From Dipteris shenzhenensis (lineage: Eukaryota; Polypodiophyta; Polypodiopsida; Gleicheniales), in the NCBI GenBank assembly GCA_047967505.1, contig CM106538.1: a stretch of 64,000 nt of DNA; one strand, given 5' to 3'. Every line of letters starts with the position of its first letter. Positions within the stretch are counted from its first letter, which is position 1. The notes under the pieces are model-generated. The model had not been told where the DNA came from, did no database searches, and saw nothing but the letters and a program-made list of their open reading frames with translations. Positions 1-10,479 of the stretch are shown piece after piece. The position numbers were made by a program, and so were the translations under genes.

Positions 1-2590
1 CAGCGCTTAAGCTTCACAACGGCCAAGCTAAGGATCATGAGGGCCCATGCACAGAGTTTGTTGCCTATGGCATCAAAACTCTAGCCCCCATCCTGGCAAC
101 GCTGTTCAATGAAGCTGTCTGCCACGGGTTCCCCAGAGCCTGGACCCTGAACACTATCACACCCATCCACAAAGCAGGAGATCCCATGGATCCAGGGAAT
201 TACAGGACCATCATGATTGGACATGTTATGTCCAAGATCTATGCATCAGTGTTAGATGGTGAGGTCAATGCTCGCGCAGAGGTACAGGGGCTCAGGGCAT
301 CCGGATAGGCCGGTTTCAGGACGGATCACTCGACTTACGATCACATTTTTACACTTAGAGGGATCATTGAGGAGGCCAAACACAGGAGACAGGGAGTATA
401 TTGTTGCTTTGTGGATTTCCGCAAGGCATTCGACACCGTTTTCCGCGCCCGACTCATCAGACGCCTGCAGGAGTTAGGCTACGACTCGGAGGTTATCAGG
501 GCACTAGTAGCTCTCTATGAGCGGGTGATGGGCCATATTGGCACCAGCTGGACCCTAGAGATCACGAGCACTATCGAAGTCAAACAAGGATGTCCCTTGT
601 CACCGACTCTATTTGGCCTCTACATCGACGAGCTCGAGACCACCATCAGGACACTCGGAGGTGCAGGCTGCTCTCTTGCGGAGGCTGTCATCCAAATTCT
701 CCTATACGCAGACGATGTAGTACTACTATCCTCTTCTGCTACTGGTCTTTAGCGACACCTGGATGGACTTCAGGTCTTCTGTGATACACATGACTTGAAG
801 GTCAACCTTGGGAAAACCAAGGTGATGATCTTCAACACTTCCAGACCCGCTATGCACCGAGAGTAGTTTCTCTTCGCCAGTGACCTTGTTGAGATAGTTG
901 ACTCTTACACATACTTGGGCATTGTCTTCTTAGGCCCGATCTTCACGATGCGCCCGGCCATGTAGGCCAGGATCAGCCGGGGCTACGCTGCTCTTGCCAG
1001 GCTGGAGCGACAGTGCTACCACTCCCACTTCGAGGACCCGCGGACCAAGTCTCTCCTTTTTTATTCTTTGGTCCGCCCGGCAGGCATGTACGGTAGCCCG
1101 TGGTGGGGAGCCGACCTTTCAGACACAGAGTGGGCTCGAGTCGAGCACCTACAGATACTGATGTTTGCTTGGATGATCCGCAGCAAACCATCGGTACCAC
1201 ACCAGATCATTCTGGCAGAGTTCGGCGCCTCACCCCTACAGCTCGATGCGGCTTTCCAGGCTATCACTTATCTACATAGAGTCAGGGATTTCAGCTCCTC
1301 CTCCGACGGTCGCCTCTGCCTACCTTGGCTAGCCCTATCCTCCTCTATGGCCTTATCTGTTGATGGGGACCAGAGATGCTGGTATAGTCGTCTTTCCAGT
1401 TGGTTCACCCGACTGGGCCTCGACTTAGACCGGTTGCCTCCTTTTCAGTACAGCCTCGATGCTCCACCATCTCCCCTCTCCCCCACTGACCAGGAGGTCA
1501 ACCGGCTCATTCGAGCGGATCTGCTCCAGCTTCACACCTGGTGGACATGGTTTCTTCACCCCGAGCTTCCTATGAAGCTCGACTTCTACTGCCGACACTG
1601 CCTCCAGATCTCACAGGAGGGCTTCATCACACCTCCGGGTTACACATACCTTCATCTACCACATGCGCTCCGGATCTCCCTCGGTCAGTTTAGGGTTTCG
1701 TCACACACCGATTACGGATCGAGAGCGGACGCGCAGAGGGTATCCCACGAGAGGGCCGCCTTTGCCCACTTTGCGATTTGCAGGAGATCGAGTCGGAGGA
1801 GCACTTTGCTTTCAGATGTCCTATCTATTATGCCATTCGAGGCCGATACCACTGCCTCTTTCGCGACAGATTCGGCCCCCTCCCACACATGCTGCAGTTC
1901 TCGGATCAGCGATGCCTAGCCGCTTTCTTACATGAGATGACTCGCCACCGAGATACCTCTCTCTGAGCATGGTGACACGCGCAACACACACAGCGTGAGG
2001 ACACCCAACGGCCCATCACTGATTTCTTCCAGTCACAAGATACCTCTCCTCAGTCTAGCCGACGACGCGGATGTGAGCGAGAGCCAGAGCCACGACAGTT
2101 GCGCCAGCGGACAAACTTACACATCCGGGTCCATGACATCTCATCTCTGCTCTCTGCCTGTCCCACCGGGGTTACCGTTGCCCTCATCCACAGGGCCACC
2201 CGCCGCCCCCGACGACCGAGCTCGACTAGGCCGCGTGACGTCAGAGGCCAATCATCTATCGCAGGGTTTTTTCCGGCCTCCCATCTGACGGCCCCTCTAT
2301 GACTGGTGTCTGACGATCACCACCTGCACATATATATTGTATCTCCCCCCTCTGCCCCATTTTTGGTGCCCCCCCCTTCTTTTTTGTATCATCTAGAGGT
2401 AGATACATATTTTTTGTATCAGGACTAGACACACCATCCTTCATAACCTCTTTTTTTGTAGAAACGGTTGGCTGGCCCGTTTTGAGACCGCCACCGCTAT
2501 GCTCATTGTATCAGTTATCTTTAGTCTCATAGACCTTCATGGTCTCCCGAAGACTTTAATAAACTTTCTTTCTTTCTGTCTCTCTCTCTC
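1..2590 (+). mobile_element. LINE-A: L1-like non-LTR retrotransposon, 5' end cut by window
   Basis: Non-LTR retrotransposon copy running off the left edge. The reverse transcriptase reads in pieces: the KAFDTV motif near 420-440, the GCPLSPTLFGLYIDELE block at 588-640, and the catalytic YADDVVLLSSS motif near 702-735. A long 3' ORF (1068-1919) carries the conserved GMYGSPWWG and [16 protein letters not shown] blocks of the family. A frameshifted zinc-finger-like tail (EEHFAFRCPIYY) follows at 1778-1966. Many stops (for example TAG at 751 and 963) and frameshifts show the copy is dead. The 3' UTR ends with GTCTCATAGACC, a hairpin, TTTAATAAA and a (CTTT)n tail at 2560-2580, the same end as LINE-B, -C and -D. 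ORF1 and the endonuclease are outside the window. Confidence 0.9.
411..1966 (+). pseudogene. LINE-A ORF2 remnant: reverse transcriptase and 3' domain
   Basis: Broken ORF2 of LINE-A. It would copy the element's RNA at nicked genomic DNA by target-primed reverse transcription. Visible parts are the RT finger/palm blocks ([21 protein letters not shown]), the catalytic YADD and the post-RT region. The post-RT region continues through a conserved block (GADLSDTEWARVEHLQ at about 1110-1160) to a Cys/His tail. At least three frame changes and several stops separate these blocks, so no full polyprotein can be made. The same blocks occur in LINE-B (minus) and LINE-D. Confidence 0.85.
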
Positions 2591-2890
2591 CGTACAGGCC
2601 GTCGTACAGTTCTGTAGCCCGTCGTACATCCTCGTATAGCCCGTCGTACATTCTCCGTACAGTTCCTCATAGCTTCTCCTTACAGTCCCGCAACCTCCCC
2701 GTATAGTCCATCGTACATTCTCCATACAGTCCCATACAGTTACTTGTAGCTTCTCCGTATAGCCCATCCTACAGCTCTCATAGTCTATCGTACCCTTTCT
2801 GTACATCCTGTACCACTCTATCGTACCAGCCCTGTACTTTCTCCGTACATCTTTCGCACTCCCTGTACTTTCTCCGAGCAAGCTCCTAGG
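2591..2890. repeat. Degenerate GTACGG minisatellite
   Basis: About 300 bp of degenerate 11-12 bp units, read on the minus strand as TGTACGGAGAA or TGTACGACGGGC and on the plus strand as CCGTACA/TCGTACA. It lies between the (CTTT)n(CT)n tail of LINE-A and the gypsy-1 LTR. It is absent after the tails of LINE-C and LINE-D, so it is not part of the LINE. The same core recurs in the copia-1 leader (25590-26030). No gene is supported here; the 2537-2881 minus ORF is a reading of the repeat. Confidence 0.75.
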
Positions 2891-2920
2891 GTCTCTGTCG
2901 CCACAATGTAAATATCCTAA

Positions 2921-3180
2921 GTCAAAGTATAATTGACCATTTATTTGATCGGTTAATTATGGTCAAAAGAGTTGTTCTATTGGTCAAAGAATTGACAACA
3001 GTCAAAGATACTTGACTTCGGTCAAGTAAGCCTGATTTCGATCAAGAAGACTTGGTTTATACCAAGAAGGTTAACTGCGGTTAACCAAGATGTGCCAACT
3101 TCGGTTGGAGAGACTTGACTATAATTAAGGCACCTCGAAGCCCCTTAATCATGATCAAGAGCGTTGACTCCGGTCAACCA
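2921..3180 (+). repeat. Tandem palindrome (hairpin) array in the gypsy-1 LTR
   Basis: About ten inverted repeats at roughly 20-bp spacing. The best units are: 3009-3028, TACTTGAC/GTCAAGTA around TTCG; 3033-3044, TGAT/ATCA around TTCG; 3051-3066, CTTGGT/ACCAAG around TTAT; 3069-3086, GGTTAAC/GTTAACC around TGCG; 3095-3108, CCAAC/GTTGG around TTCG; 3163-3178, GTTGAC/GTCAAC around TCCG. Weaker units lie at 2983-2996, 2992-3005, 3114-3129 and 3144-3159. A wider pair (TTGACCAT/ATGGTCAA) joins 2933-2940 and 2959-2966. The arms differ between units but stay complementary within each. In DNA they are inverted TTGAC boxes, which resemble WRKY W-boxes. In RNA five would form UNCG-looped hairpins. Confidence 0.85.
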
Positions 3181-3183
3181 GAG

Positions 3184-3206
3184 AATAAATATATTTATAT
3201 ATTTGT
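3184..3206 (+). promoter_or_regulatory. TATA-like block of the gypsy-1 LTR
   Basis: AT-only stretch around AATATATTTATATATTTG, immediately downstream of the palindrome array and about 530 bp before the LTR end. It is the best candidate for the LTR core promoter on the plus strand. The assignment is by composition and position only. Confidence 0.45.
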
Positions 3207-3738
3207 TATGTGTGCACATGTGTTCAGTGGGGATGCCCACCGTAACTAGGATTAGTCCACAGTTAATTATTTTGCATGCAAAGCGCTAACAATTAATGGG
3301 TGCCATGGTGGTGCGCTTTAATTAATTGTTACAAGTACTATGAGAGACTAAAGACCTAAGCAATTTGGAGCGTAGCAAGCATTTTGAAGGCCACCCGCGT
3401 GACTAAGTGCTACGAAGATCCCAGAAATTGCCCTGAGAGGCATGTAATAGGACTTAATTTAGATTTTAGACAAGTGGCATGTTGCCATTTTGGAATGAGC
3501 TTGAAGCTCTTGTAAAGATCGATTCATGTTTTGGATTTTTAGAGAAGCAGCTTTACGCTGAACTGTGTACTCCAATTTTCTCTCTCATGAATAAAAACCT
3601 TTGGGGGGGGTCCAGCCCGATGATTGTCCTGGGCCCTAGTGTATTTGTAGAGAGAGGGAGAGCATTTGAGAGTGTTTTTGCTGTATCGTAAGATTGCACA
3701 AGCAAGAAGGTTGAAAACCAGCGGCACGACGATTTCAT

Positions 3739-3751
3739 TGGTATCAGAGCC
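3739..3751 (+). other. Primer binding site of gypsy-1 (initiator tRNA-Met)
   Basis: TGGTATCAGAGCC, complementary to the 3' end of plant initiator tRNA-Met, one base after the proposed LTR end. The same site occurs on the minus strand in copia-1 and copia-2. It fixes the element's direction as plus. Confidence 0.85.
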
Positions 3752-4267
3752 AAGGCTCATAGCCTTCTTAGGCTGCGACGATCCAGCAAGAGAATAAAGA
3801 TTCGATGTTGATTTTGAAGAAAGGATGGCGTTGGCCCAAGAGGTGGCAGCTGGAAGGTTTGGGGCTTCAAATCTGACGGGACAGGATTGCTTACTTCGAA
3901 GCCTATGAATGCACGAAAGCCCCTACGTCCAAACTGATCGGTTGTGTAAGGAATTGCCTTACGCATGAGTGTACAAGTAGGCGTCAGTGACCATCGCGGG
4001 GAGCATATTTGATTCCGCATGAAAGGTTTCACTCCGCCTAGAGGCATCTATGCAAGCGCACGTTTGATGGCAAAGGAAACGACGAAGAAGACCTTGATGG
4101 GATGCTTGGCGTGATTCATGATAGAAAAGCCTTCGTTTGGTTCTATGCACCTGTGACACGTGTGTGAAAAGACGAAGAAGATGATTGTGTGGTTAATGGA
4201 GCCGGCGACGCCGATGCAATGACATACGACTTGTCTCGAAGGAGATCTTTGCCAAGGTTTGGGCAGG

Positions 4268-4600
4268 CTTGCAGATGCTGACGTGGCAAAAAGACATGTG
4301 GCAGATAGCTAGAGCTTGCTGATGTGGCATAGGGCTGACATGGCACATGCATGTACAGTGATGACATGGCAGCCAGCTGGACTCCTGAGATGGCAAACGA
4401 GTGGTTAGACTAACCCTGGTTAGCTGGACTCTGGTTAGAGGTTCAGTTAGTGGGCCAACCAAACCAAACTGGTTGGTGTAAGCTTGGTCTACCCAACTGT
4501 ATTCAGTTACTCTCAGTTACAGACTAACTGGCCTGCTCAACTAACCAGACCAGAGAAAGTCAGTTTGGTTAGTGTAACCAGCCGGTTACCCATCCAGTTA
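4268..4600 (+). repeat. Gypsy-1 leader: bZIP-like repeats then GGTTAG/CTAACC inverted repeats
   Basis: This part of the untranslated leader between PBS and gag has two repeat zones. At 4279-4395, TGACGTGGCA-like decamers recur at 4279, 4294, 4320, 4336 and 4362, with a weaker copy near 4387. At 4403-4589 there are inverted repeats: GGTTAG/CTAACC (4403-4415), CCAACC/GGTTGG (4455-4476), CTAACCA/TGGTTAG (4541-4572) and GTAACC-AGCC-GGTTAC (4574-4589). Because this is leader, the genomic RNA would carry the foldbacks. Only reading-frame fragments are present, no gene. Confidence 0.7.
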
Positions 4601-5056
4601 CTGTCCCAAAAAAAAAAGGGCAGTTGCAGAGACTGTTTCTGCCAACAGTTTTCACCTGCCTGAGAGAGTATTTACTGTCAGAAAAAGCAGAAATCAGAGA
4701 TTTGCAGAAAAAGAATATGCATGCCTTTGAGCAGTGAAAAGAGGGAAAAACAGATGCTTTTTGAAGTCATTTGCAGCAGCCAGAAAAGTGGCACACAGCT
4801 TTGAGTTTATGCCTTTAGTTGACAGCCCGGCACTGGCATAAGTTGTGAATGCAAGACACCTCTTGTTGAGGTAATTTTCTCTTTGAATAGCAAAGGCTGC
4901 GTGCATCAATTGCATACACAGTGTGTGTGAGAAACTTGCAGATCTCAGACAAGTTGTTGGAGAATGGCTCAATCACCTATCCAGTGGGATTCACAAGATA
5001 GGGATGCACATCCAAGACAGAGAAGTGTGCAGCAAACTTAGCAAGAATTTGAGTAG

Positions 5057-6675
5057 ATGGTACGCATTTGTATGCAGGAGATGAAAAAACTCAGAAGGGA
5101 TCTAAGAGCTCAGCATTTGTTTCAAGCAGAAACTATGCCTAATGCAGCTTATGATGTGCCAATGCCAGAGGCGCACTCTCGTGTACAGCCCGAGAGAGAG
5201 GGATCTCATAGGGGACGTTCTCATAGCAAGAAGAGATCGAGGCATCATCACCGATCTCCAAGCCCTTCACTGTCTACCTTAAGCTCAACTTCTGTATCTT
5301 CATCATCAGATAAACCATCCAGGAAAAGAAGGAAACACAAGAAGTCTAGGAAGAGCAAGTCTTCCAAGACCAAGGAATTCAAAGATGGGAGGTAAATCTG
5401 TTAAGTTTATGACCTATAATGGACAATATGGTCATACAGACAAAGCACTGCAGTTCATTAGGCAGTTTGATGCTGCATTCGGTACAAAAAAAATTTTAGA
5501 ATCCTCCAAGATGAGAATGGTCAGTTTGTACTTGACAGCGACAGCTAGTGCATGGTGGAATGTACATACCACAAATGGGTCAGCCCCAAAGAGGTGGAAG
5601 GGCTTCAAGAAAGCCTTCTACGAGCAGTTCATGCCTAAACAGTTCAGAGATCATGTCCTTTAAGATTGGGACAATTTACATATGGATGCAGGGGTTACAA
5701 TGGACATGTACAATCAAAAGTTTTGGGATGCTTATTTGTAGGTTGCACCCTTCCAAAGTATCTCCAAAAGAACCCAAATGAGAAAGTATAGAGCAGGTCT
5801 CAGTTCAAAAATTCAAGCAGTGGTGAATGCTTTGAGGGCAAAGAACATTCAAGACATTATGCATTCAGCTTCAGTAGCTAGTCTTGTGCAGATACAAGAT
5901 CTAGCCACAGTGCCATCCTTGCATGCAGGAGGTACTGAAAGGAAGAAACCTGATTTTTTAAAATTAGAAAAGAAAGAGTATCCCGAGGTTGAGAAGAAAG
6001 GGTTTCACCCTTAGAAGCCAAGGGGTACTTAGCTTTCAAAGTCATATAAAGGCAAATCCCCATTCACTCCTGAACAGATAGTTGAATTCCGCAGAGATGG
6101 GAAATGCTTTAAATGTGGGAAAGAGGGGCATATGGCTGCCCAATGCCCTGAGAAGCCTTCGGGTTCTAAGGAGTAGAAAAAGCCACAAGTACCACCATCG
6201 AGACCAATGGTGAGAGCAGTCCCAGATGTTTTGGATAGTACCTCAGACCCAAAGGAAAAAGAGCTTTTGCTATCATGGGGAAAGTAAGAGATCAGCAAGC
6301 ATTAATCCTATTTGATCCAGGGTCTACAGACAATTTCATATCCGAAGACTTAGCCCTGAGATTAGGGATCAAAACTGAAGAGCTAGGCAGAGCTCTTGAT
6401 GCTGATCAAATGTTCCAGGGGAATCCAGTGCAAGTTACTCCTTTGATTGGAAAGCTCCGTGTCAATGTGCATAGTTATATAGATCATGAGGACTTCTTAA
6501 TTTCTCCTCTCAAGTAGCATGATGTTGTACTTGGTACACCATGGTTCCATCGAAAGGGAGTAAAGATAGAATACCTTGAGAGGGTGCTGAGTTTTATCCA
6601 TAGAGGAAAAAACCAGCGTTTAGTTGCCAAGAATAAAGGGGAAACTATCCCCATTGTATCTGATGTTACATGTGG
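5057..6675 (+). pseudogene. Gypsy-1 gag-protease remnant
   Basis: Broken Gag-Pol start of a Ty3/gypsy element. The first part (5057-5395) begins with a basic, coiled segment and then a long Arg/Ser/Lys/His-rich stretch (5200-5390) that resembles an RS domain. A frameshift leads into a retrotransposon Gag domain (5395-5970; ASAWWNVHT and FYEQFMPKQFRD blocks). A CCHC zinc knuckle (CFKCGKEGHMAAQC) follows at 6108-6150. A retropepsin-like protease (6275-6600) has LILFDPGSTDNFI, where the active-site triad reads D-P-G, then a VVLGTPWF block. Stops at 5661, 6012, 6174 and 6515 and shifts disable it. No RT follows; the element is cut near 6830 by LINE-B. Confidence 0.85.
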
Positions 6676-7310
6676 TAAAGCAATAAAATGTGCAATTTTC
6701 GTGTACATGGCTTTTGTAAAAGAACAAGGTGAATGATATTCAATCATTCATAAGACCTGCCCAAGATTAAAAAAGTAAATAAAAAGGAATCCACTGAAAA
6801 TGGTGTGAAGGAAGAGGAGATAAAGGGGGGAGGGAGAAAGAAAGAAGGAAAGAAAGAAAGAAAGAAAGTTTATTAAAGTCTTCAGAAGACCGATGGGTCT
6901 ATGAGACTGTAAAAATCATGATACAATGAGCTGTGGTAGTGGAGCTACTAAACGAGCATCCATACCAATGCAAAACACAAAATGCAAAAAATGCAAAAAT
7001 GCAGAATGGCAGTACTAAGTCCCAAGTACAGCATAGTCATGTCGATGGTCGACTATATATCAATCTCAACATCGTCATCAATATCATCATCATCCCCAGC
7101 AACAGCAAGATATCAGGATGGATGAGGCAGTGGAGGCATGAAGTTGGCAATAGAGTGTTGTCGGCCACTCACAGGTGCAGTCCTGGCACATCTCGTGGTC
7201 ATAGCTCTGCGTCTAACAAGGGCTATCGTGACCCCCGTCGGTCGGGCTTTGACTCTAAACAAGGAGGGGATGTCTCCAAGTGTGATCTGTGTGACGACCC
7301 TCTGTCTGAG

Positions 7311-10300
7311 CTATCGAGTCACGGGCTCCGGGTCACGGTCATGTCGAGGCCTCATCTCGTTGGTGTCCATGTGATCTAGCTGAAAGAACTCCATGATAGA
7401 GCTCTGAGAGGGATCAACCGAGGAAGAAGTCTGCTCCTGTCTCTGTGCTCGGAGTATCCTCTCGCGGTGTCTAAGTGCCTCATGAATGAAACCTGCCAAA
7501 CACCGCTGGTCTGGGTAGGAGAGGAAACGGGCTAAAATCCCATAACTGATCTCCTGCTGCTGCAAGTGCCATAGAAGAGGATAGAGCTATCCATGGTAGC
7601 CTGCTACGCCCCGAGGTATAATCCCCATATTCCCTAACTCGGTACAGATATGTGATGACTTGAAATGCAACATCTAAATGTAAAGAGGGTGACCCAAACT
7701 CAGCCTTAATGATCTGCTGAGGAACGGATGACTTACCACGAATCATCCGTGATAACATGAGAACTTGTAGCCGCTCCACACGGGCCCACTCTGTCTCCGA
7801 CAAGTTTGGCCCCCAACAAGGGCTGCCGTACATCCCCGTTGGGCGAGCGAAGGAGTCAAAAAGCAACCCCTTGGTGCGTGGATCTTGAAAGTGTGAGCGG
7901 AAGCACTACTTCTCTAGCCTGGTCAATGAGGCATACCCTCTACTCAAGCATGCCTGCATCGCGGGTCTCATAGTGAAGCTCGGTCCGGAGATGATAACCC
8001 CAAGATAAGTGTATGATGAAACTATCTCAATAGATGACTCCGCAAATGTGAACTACTCCTGACGCATGATGGCTCGAGATGTATTGAAGATCATGACCTT
8101 GGTTTTACCCAGGTTGACCTTCAAATCATGAGACTCACAAAAGGACTGTAGTGCGTCTAGGTGTCTCTGAAGCCCCTCTGCTGAGGAAGACAAGAGAGCC
8201 ACGTCATCTGCATAGAGCAAAATCTGGATCAGCGTGCCCGCAAGAGAGCAACCTACACCCCCCTGTGTCTGCATCACTGTCTCAAGGTCGTCAATGTAGA
8301 GGCCAAACAAGGTAGACGACAAACGACACCCTTGCTTGACCCCGATGGTTACTCATGATCTCGTCTGTCCACCTGGATCCTGCTCGAACTCTACCAAAAA
8401 CTCTCTCGTAAAGTGCCATGACAGCCCAAATGATCTCCTTGTCATAACCCAAGTCCTGTAGGCGCCGTATCAGGCGGGCTCTCGGGACCGTGTCAAATGC
8501 CTTGCGCAAATCCACAAAGCAACAATAAACCCTCTGCTTCCATGACCTCGCCTTCTCGATGATACATCTGAGCGTGAGAATGTGGTCCATGGTTCCATGA
8601 TCACGCCGGAATACGGCCTCTGTCCTGCTGCTCTAAGTCGTCGACACTCTGCAAGTCTGCTAGCCTTGGAGTCAAGTACTGATGCATAAATCTTGGACAT
8701 GACATGTCTACTCATAATGGTCCTGTAGTTCTCCGGGCTCATGGGATCCCCTGCCTTGTGGATGGGTGAGATAGCGTTAATGGTCCAAGTGTGTGGAAAT
8801 CCCAAACAAACTGCTTCCTTAAAAAGCTTTGCTAAGATCGGGGCTAGGAGGTTAATCCCATATACAATGAACTCAGTGCATAGCTCCTCATGATCCTTCG
8901 CTCGGCCATTATGAAGTTTCATTACGGCATCCTTTACCCCTCCTCTAGTGAAAAGGGTGCAGGATGTGGGACGAGGCATGTGTGAGAGATTAGGGACTGG
9001 CTGCTTTGGGATGTCATAAAGTGTGCGTGCATAATCAAACTAGATCTAGGTGTCAGTGAGTGGCAGAGGGGACCGTCCTTCTAGAAATCTCCACCAGAAG
9101 AGTTGTTACTAAACAAAATGTTTAGTAGCTCCTCCTCGTTTCGACGAACGAAGTCTAGTTTCTTCCTCCGTACCAGTCTACGGTATTCACGTAGCGTATC
9201 TGGTGCGCTTGGAAGACTATTTTTGGTTTCGAATCTGAGTTGACAGTGTAAGGCCTTACACTCATCATCGTATCAACTATTACAGGGGACAGTTCCAGGG
9301 GGTGGTGGGCGGGTGGAGCGGGTGGTGTGGGAAAAGCGTGAATGGCAACCTCGTGTAGTGAGCGGGTGACAAGGGCAGCACGATTCTCTAAAAGGGGTAT
9401 GAAGTCAATATAAGCGAGAAGTATGTACAGACGGCCAGAGTAAGAAGGTGAGTGATCTCGATCAAAGCGTATATCGTGGTAGGTGGAGTAAGCACTGAGT
9501 GGGGTGGAAGATGCTGTGCGAAGGGAGGTGGAGATGCGAAAGAAAAGGTATGTATGATCAGCCCATGGGGGGAGAGGTGCTACAGTGAAGTCAGTAATGC
9601 GAGATGTGAAGACAGGGGATCCCATGATGTAATCAACAACACTAGAGCTCCCCCCATGTGGAAAGCATGTGAAACCACTTGAAGCGGGCCATCTGTCAAG
9701 ATCATTATAGATAATGAGATCATGTATCCTGCCTAGGTCTAATAGGGCCTGCCCATAAGATGAGAATGGACCTCGCCTGTCAGCCGAAACCCGTAGCATA
9801 CCTGTCTCCTCAAGGTCATCATCTGCCAGTAGAGTGAAATCATCTCTGAAGTCAAGAAGTGGTACCTGACGGGCCCTTGTCCTCGCGTTGAAGTGCCCCA
9901 CTAGAAGGACTTCTCTGCGGCTAGAACAGTCAACGATGGACTGATAAAGGGCAGCAAATGGGGATGTGTCATCATCACCTCGAATATCTCTGGCAAAGTG
10001 GGAGGTCTTCGGGGGGAAGTAGCAAACTGCGACAAACAGCAGATCCCGGCTGTCCATGTGTCATATCCGGATCCAAAGAAATCTGGAATGTGTATCTCTC
10101 TGCTCTACTGAAATGATCCGCCCAAGTGTGGATCTGAAAAGGACTACAACTCCACTTGAACCTCGAACTCCTCCTCTACCCCTCGTCTCCTCTCTGTAGG
10201 TAGACTCCCATGTATATCCGCTGACTATAGGAAGAGGGCACTCTGGACTCTGATGTGTCTTTGTATAGAAGACTATGTCGTGGCCTGTATAGGATTCTGA

Positions 10301-10330
10301 GAAGTTTCTTGGTTCTCACCATAAGGTACC
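7311..10330 (-). pseudogene. LINE-B ORF2 (endonuclease, reverse transcriptase, 3' domain), broken
   Basis: The endonuclease/exonuclease/phosphatase-type domain is at 10330-9155: FVAVCYFPP, VGHFNARTRA (where the family has GDFN), [10 protein letters not shown] and WADHTYLFF. This enzyme would nick target DNA. The RT is in three frames: 8979-8470 (NAISPIHKAGDPMSPENYRTI), 8590-8291 ([15 protein letters not shown]) and 8322-8053 (catalytic YADDVALLSSS near 8215). A 3' domain follows (7866-7480; GMYGSPCWGPNLSETEWARVERLQ, SRMIRGKSSVPQQII), then a Cys/His-poor tail (7565-7311). Frame changes between the blocks disable it. Confidence 0.85.
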
Positions 10331-10479
10331 ATTACAGTTCCAAATGGTGTAGGACAGGGTCTCGGATATCTGAGTCTCATAGACCCCGCTTCCCTATGTA
10401 GCGGAGGGGGTAGGTGCCCTACGGGGGCCTGTAAGAAGTCGTCCCTCTCGTACCATTGCCCACTTCCCCTCCTTCTAGG

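Larger units (their letters stand above)
2907..3737 (+). repeat. 5' LTR of Ty3/gypsy-1 (left end approximate)
   Basis: The right end is set by the primer binding site: the sequence reads ...GATTTCA, one spacer base, then TGGTATCAGAGCC. A TGTA at 2907 (or TGTC at 2897) is a candidate left end. No second LTR copy is in the window, so the left end is uncertain. The LTR holds a palindrome array (2921-3180) followed directly by an AT-rich TATA-like block (3184-3206). This places the array in U3. Short ORFs across 3479-3760 are not supported as genes. Confidence 0.65.

Noticed and set aside
2537-2881. 114-residue minus-strand ORF
   Set aside because: It is a translation of the degenerate GTACGG minisatellite; no domain and a periodic composition.
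2921-3180. CRISPR-like array
   Set aside because: Units are adjoining palindromes with changing arms, not identical repeats with unique spacers, and the setting is a plant LTR.
3739-3751. tRNA gene fragment
   Set aside because: TGGTATCAGAGC sites here and in copia-1 and copia-2 sit at LTR ends and are primer binding sites; no cloverleaf surrounds them.
3479-4462. Several short ORFs on both strands
   Set aside because: They lie in the gypsy-1 LTR and leader and match nothing recognisable.
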